Assembly: GCA_030142905.1 (NCBI GenBank)
Contig: JASJOG010000101.1
Coordinates: 776,501 to 840,500, forward strand
DNA length: 64,000 nt
DNA from: Heliopora coerulea
Lineage: Eukaryota; Cnidaria; Anthozoa; Scleralcyonacea; Helioporidae
Reading direction: 5' to 3'
Of this stretch, positions 61,301 to 64,000 are shown one piece after another. The translations under genes and the position numbers were made by a program. The notes under the pieces are model-generated. The model was not told the DNA's origin. It did not search any database and worked only from the letters and a program-made list of their open reading frames with translations. Each line of letters opens with the position of its first letter. Within the stretch, counting starts at the first letter, position 1.

Positions 61301-63940
61301 AAAACACGCTTACTTTTCTCCTCCGATTTACTCGACTTAGAAATTATTCATTTTCAAACCTTCTACGCGAATTAGCGTCTTGAGACGTTGGCTTTTTAAC
61401 CATTCAAAAAACTCGCAGTTCATGCTTTATCGAATCTAAAACACTCGGCTATCGCCTTGTGTTTTAGATCCATTAAAGCACTCCTGCTCGTGTTTTAAAT
61501 ATTACAACAAATCAGCCCAACCTATTCTTAATACAAAGCCATCAATATCGATAAAAAATAAAAAAAATTATTGACTACCACACGGAAATATACATGTGCC
61601 AACGCATTCACCATACCTCCGGAGGTTTAGTTAAATTAAACTGCTTTGTTCCATAAGCAATATCTCGCATCTGAGACTCGAGTTTCTAATCAAGTTTAAA
61701 AAAATCAAAACAAAAAAACAGTTTTAGTGTCACTCATACTATCACCCCATTTACATCTCACTGCACCAAGCACTAAAGATTTCAGTGCACTGGAATGTCA
61801 TTTCGTCAGGTCTAACAAGCAAACAACCTGTTGGGAACCGTTATCTTTGAAAAACATATTAACCCCAGTTTGTCAGTATAAGGAACATGCAAACGTTCTA
61901 CCTGCTCTCCCAAAGAAATGAAAATGATATGAAATAGAAATGAAAATACGGAATTCTTTGAACCGTACCTAAAATCCCACGTTTATAATGCCTCATGTCA
62001 AGTACATCTTCATTGCTGCATACAGTTTAGTCTACACGTACCAACCTGTCTACAATTACATTTAACAATCCCACATCTTACCTTAATTCTATCAGCTCTA
62101 ATATCCAACAGTTGAGCGTACTCCTGGAGCCGAAGGTCATATTCCTTCTTGTCTTGTACCATTTTTTTACTCACTCGGTCAACCTAACGAAGGACAAAAT
62201 CAAACAGCACATTTCTTTAACGCTGGAAATGATTTTACTTACAAACTTCACACATTACGAAGGCGTAGAACTATCTTCACACGTTGGGAATATAAACCAA
62301 GCGCCGAGTCTGCCAAAAGCAAGAACTTGAGACGTCATTCTCCCACATACCTCCATTTGATAGTCTTTATTGATCTTATGTTGTAAAACCAACATATTTC
62401 TTGTCTTTTCAAGTTCGTTTATGGTGTCAGCGTGAGACGCTTGCAGTTCTTGAATATGTTTTTGTGTATCTATAGTTGAATACGAACAATCCATTTGTTT
62501 CAGTTAAGGAAAACCCCTTTGGAGTTGCTAAAACTTTTGAGGGGCTGACGTCGTGACAAATGGTCATGCCAAGACAGCTAAGCAGATTTACCTTTATCGA
62601 TTTCTTCGTCAACCTTTTCCAGAAAATCTAGATCTTGGCTACCAGTCTCTTTTCTTCTCTAAAAAGAGTCAAGCGAGCACCAAGTTGAAAAGGACAATTG
62701 GTAAATATCACCAAGTAAATAAAAGAAGAACGAAGCGGTTACCAACGGTTCAGAAAAAAAGAAACTACCATAACACTGCAGTGACATAGGATTAATGAAA
62801 ATGGCCTTAGTATCTCAGACGGTTCAGCACGGGACTAGATCCCCAGGTTGGCACGTCAGTTCCAGCTTTATGGCAATGATCTTGCACAGTTTTCGCAGCA
62901 GGTCTTTCTTGGCTCTAATCAAGGCTTGAATTAATAGGAAAATCTTACATGCACAGCATGCACCTACTTTTTTTTGACTACCTGCACCACCAATTATTTA
63001 TGTGCACAGACATGTACTAAAAAATTCTCGAAACACAATTTCACTTCTTTTCAATAATGATTTGGTTTACTTAAAGTTTTCGAGTGAGACTCCTCAGAAC
63101 GCAGGCTCACTTGATGATTATGGCAAAAGGACGGGCGTAAGATTGCACAGTGGATTAAGAATCGTTCATGATTGAATTATCAGCTAAATAATATTGATAT
63201 GCTATTTGCTACAAACTACTACCATGTCCGATGTCCAATCGTTACCCTGAAGCTAAGGTAATGATGCTAATTATGAAGTGCAGCCCATGCAGTCACTGTG
63301 TGAAAATTTCTACGTGCACGCAGTGCATGTAAGTGACAAAAGTTACGTGCACATCTCGAATTTTACGTGCATTCATGCACGTGTGCAAGTGGTATTTCGA
63401 GCATTGCTAATGGTGGGCTAGTTTACACACGAAATGTCCATACCGTGATTTTCATTTGATTCATTTAGAGTTTGTCGAAATTGATAATGCAGGTATTGTG
63501 GTCCTATTCGTCAGAATACAGATGACGTCTGTGCAGTGCACTCAAACTTCACGGAAAATACACTTAGAAGATAAGCAATAGGTAATTAGTTCAACTTTAA
63601 AGATCACCGACAGAAGCGAAAAAGGTAACCTCAGTAGCGATTCAGACCTTCAATCAACGGGACAACAGTCAAATGCTCGACTAAACGTTGCAGATAGGGA
63701 TCACTTTGCAGGTCGAATTTCTGACTTGCCCAGCCAGGGGATTTCAAAACAACGGAGATACAATTTAAACGTTATATTTTTCTTGAGTACACCCTGACTA
63801 CGTAATGTTTATAGGCGGGAAAGACGTAAAGAAAAACTTGTAAGCGAGACTGATCTTACTGGGATATGGACGTTGTTACACCAGTCTACCTTTATAAGTG
63901 TCAGAGCCTCCTCCAGTTCTTGTACATCCACAGCACTTTC
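49381..63940 (-). CDS. RPGRIP1L: RPGRIP1L, 3' part (23 exons, 838 aa); 5' exons lie outside the window
   Basis: RPGRIP1L is a scaffold of the ciliary transition zone in the NPHP/MKS module (family knowledge). Exons in transcript order: 63890-63940, 62592-62658, 62351-62469, 62082-62183, 61617-61685, 60919-60993, 60642-60757, 60472-60541, 60016-60145, 59453-59547, 58412-58550, 58106-58260, 57260-57385, 56394-56486, 55713-55933, 53938-54085, 53110-53194, 52809-52957, 52036-52228, 51809-51893, 51088-51175, 50231-50273, 49381-49478 (stop TAG). They total 2517 nt with consistent phase. Order seen: coiled coil with [31 protein letters not shown], first C2 domain (60993-59453, including [17 protein letters not shown]), second C2 domain (58550-56394, including [20 protein letters not shown]), a poorly conserved acidic/basic linker (55933-52809), and a C-terminal C2-like domain (52228-49381) matching the RPGR-interacting domain position. 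These blocks match vertebrate RPGRIP1L closely. Invertebrates usually have one family member, so it could equally be called RPGRIP1/RPGRIP1L. A small exon could be missed in the first 1.2-kb intron. Confidence 0.92.
50481..50638. repeat. Foldback element with about 70-bp arms in an RPGRIP1L intron
   Basis: AACCGAAAGGGTCAGGGAAC ... AACGTTTCGATCGAAGGCC (50481-50553) is mirrored by GGGCCTTCGCTGGAAACGTT ... TTTTGGTTT (50572-50638). It contains the GGCCTTCG-type core next to GAAACGTTGG, also seen near 58950. Confidence 0.85.
50701..50916. repeat. 216-bp element with imperfect inverted ends, GCCGTGCC-rich
   Basis: The left end TTTACACTGTAATATTTTGG matches inverted the right end (TTTACACTGCTTACATTTTG when read inward). 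The interior repeats AGCCGTGCCG and GGCAC blocks. No ORF, so it is a non-autonomous element. Confidence 0.7.
52270..52327. repeat. TCAA tetranucleotide run
   Basis: Degenerate (TCAA)n just upstream (transcript sense) of RPGRIP1L exon 52036-52228. Confidence 0.85.
52449..52731 (+). repeat. Dispersed repeat family B, copy B3
   Basis: A fuller copy, in an intron of RPGRIP1L: AACTCATTAAGAATTCATGA, then AAACACGCTTACTTTTCTCC, then GAAAACACTC, then GAAGCACTCCTGCTCATTTT. Keeps the middle segment absent from B1. Confidence 0.85.
52985..53042. repeat. Tandem 24-bp repeat, three copies
   Basis: GTTATGTAAAATACAAGGTC plus GAGA repeats twice cleanly and once degenerately, between two RPGRIP1L exons. Confidence 0.8.
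53440..53925. repeat. CAA/CTA trinucleotide tracts
   Basis: AGTAGC-type repeats at about 53460-53650, then (CAA)n with CTA variants at about 53698-53913, directly after the donor of RPGRIP1L exon 53938-54085. Asn/Tyr and Val frames are artefacts. Confidence 0.95.
54086..55712. other. RPGRIP1L intron, 1.6 kb, no gene recognised
   Basis: Contains an AT-rich stretch with repeated TTAAGACTTAAG and TTAAGGCTTAAAG motifs at about 54780-55215 that looks like an old short element, and (TTAAA)n at 55539-55576. Confidence 0.5.
56394..58550 (-). other. Second C2 domain of RPGRIP1L
   Basis: Exons 58412-58550, 58106-58260, 57260-57385 and 56394-56486 encode a C2 fold. The most conserved block is [15 protein letters not shown] followed by [14 protein letters not shown], then [15 protein letters not shown] and a closing strand [13 protein letters not shown]. 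In vertebrates this is the region of the RPGRIP1 family that binds NPHP4. Confidence 0.9.
56890..56985. repeat. CACTGC/CACTGT hexanucleotide run
   Basis: Degenerate repeats of CACTGCCACTGCGACTGC type. The Asp/Ser-rich frame on the minus strand is spurious. Confidence 0.9.
59126..59317 (+). repeat. Short inverted-repeat element family A, copy A4
   Basis: Begins AAGGTCCGTTTACACG and ends CACGTGTAAACAACCCT. The interior matches the reverse complement of A2 (GTATGTAATA, ACTCGTGA, AAGATATCCA, TTTGTCCTCGACGCT, ACACATACTCCAAGATGTCA). Lies in the intron before RPGRIP1L exon 58412-58550. Confidence 0.85.
59453..60993 (-). other. First C2 domain of RPGRIP1L
   Basis: Five exons (60919-60993, 60642-60757, 60472-60541, 60016-60145, 59453-59547) encode about 162 residues. 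They run from [13 protein letters not shown] through the [15 protein letters not shown] strand region to [15 protein letters not shown] and [16 protein letters not shown]. The exon ending at 60016 uses a GTCAGT donor, because the next exon needs phase 1. Confidence 0.88.
61048..61240 (+). repeat. Short inverted-repeat element family A, copy A5
   Basis: Begins AAGGTCCGTTTTCACGTG with the same interior blocks as A4. Its right end (AAGCAACCCTTAA) runs straight into family B copy B4, so the two are abutted or nested. Confidence 0.85.
61237..61497 (+). repeat. Dispersed repeat family B, copy B4
   Basis: CTTAAGAATTCATGAGG ... AAACACGCTTACTTTTCTCC ... GCTATCGCCTTGTGTTTTAG ... AAAGCACTCCTGCTCGTGTT, matching B3 in order and orientation. 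Its left end is cut at the junction with A5. Confidence 0.85.
62659..63889. other. RPGRIP1L intron, 1.2 kb, nothing recognised
   Basis: No repeat family or conserved frame was identified. TGCACGTG/ACGTGCA motifs recur at about 63310-63385. A small missed coding exon of a length divisible by 3 cannot be excluded, because the flanking exons are both in phase 0. Confidence 0.45.
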
Positions 63941-64000
63941 CTAAAGAGTAGAGCGTATTGCTTAGTTAATAAGCGGCAGTTTGTCCACCTTTATTTCGAA
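63941..64000. other. RPGRIP1L intron, truncated by the window edge
   Basis: 60 nt with no coding signal. The upstream exons (N-terminal coiled coil) lie beyond the window. Confidence 0.6.

Overview
The window looks like nuclear DNA of an animal, most probably an anthozoan cnidarian such as a stony coral. This is an inference from AT-rich introns, vertebrate-like intron density, dense short inverted-repeat elements and microsatellites, and the gene families present; the species cannot be fixed from the sequence alone. All three protein genes lie on the minus strand. No bacterial features, CRISPR array or complete active transposon are visible.

Layout. 1-4603 is 3' flanking DNA with a long GATA repeat and an LTR-like stretch. 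4604-27493 is a complete full-length ABC transporter of the ABCB1/P-glycoprotein (MDR) type. I could trace 27 coding exons with GT-AG borders and continuous phase, giving 1266 aa. 27494-31764 is intergenic and holds a gutted non-LTR retrotransposon. 31765-47419 is a second complete ABCB1-type gene, again 27 coding exons with the same phases, giving 1265 aa. 47420-49380 is intergenic with foldback repeats. 49381-63940 is the 3' part (23 exons, 838 aa) of a gene recognised as RPGRIP1L, a ciliary transition-zone scaffold; its 5' exons lie beyond the right edge.

The two transporters are tandem duplicates. Each has the order TMD1-NBD1-linker-TMD2-NBD2, and both ATP sites keep intact A-loop, Walker A, Q-loop, signature, Walker B glutamate, D-loop and H-loop residues, so both look functional as multidrug-type efflux pumps. 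Shared unusual points are an acidic-dileucine-like motif (ERTPLL) at residues 4-9 and a strongly acidic inter-half linker. The penultimate coding exon is about 91% identical between the copies against about 83% for the exon before it, which hints at local gene conversion.

Introns and spacers are full of non-coding structure. There are two dispersed short-element families (five and four copies), a mariner-like element with perfect 24-bp ends, several foldback elements, a tRNA-derived SINE-like unit, a 430-nt polypurine tract beside a splice donor, a minisatellite, and remnants of retroelement ORFs. I found no convincing new multi-gene system. The most checkable novelties are the tandem MDR pair with its sorting-type motif and the short-element families.
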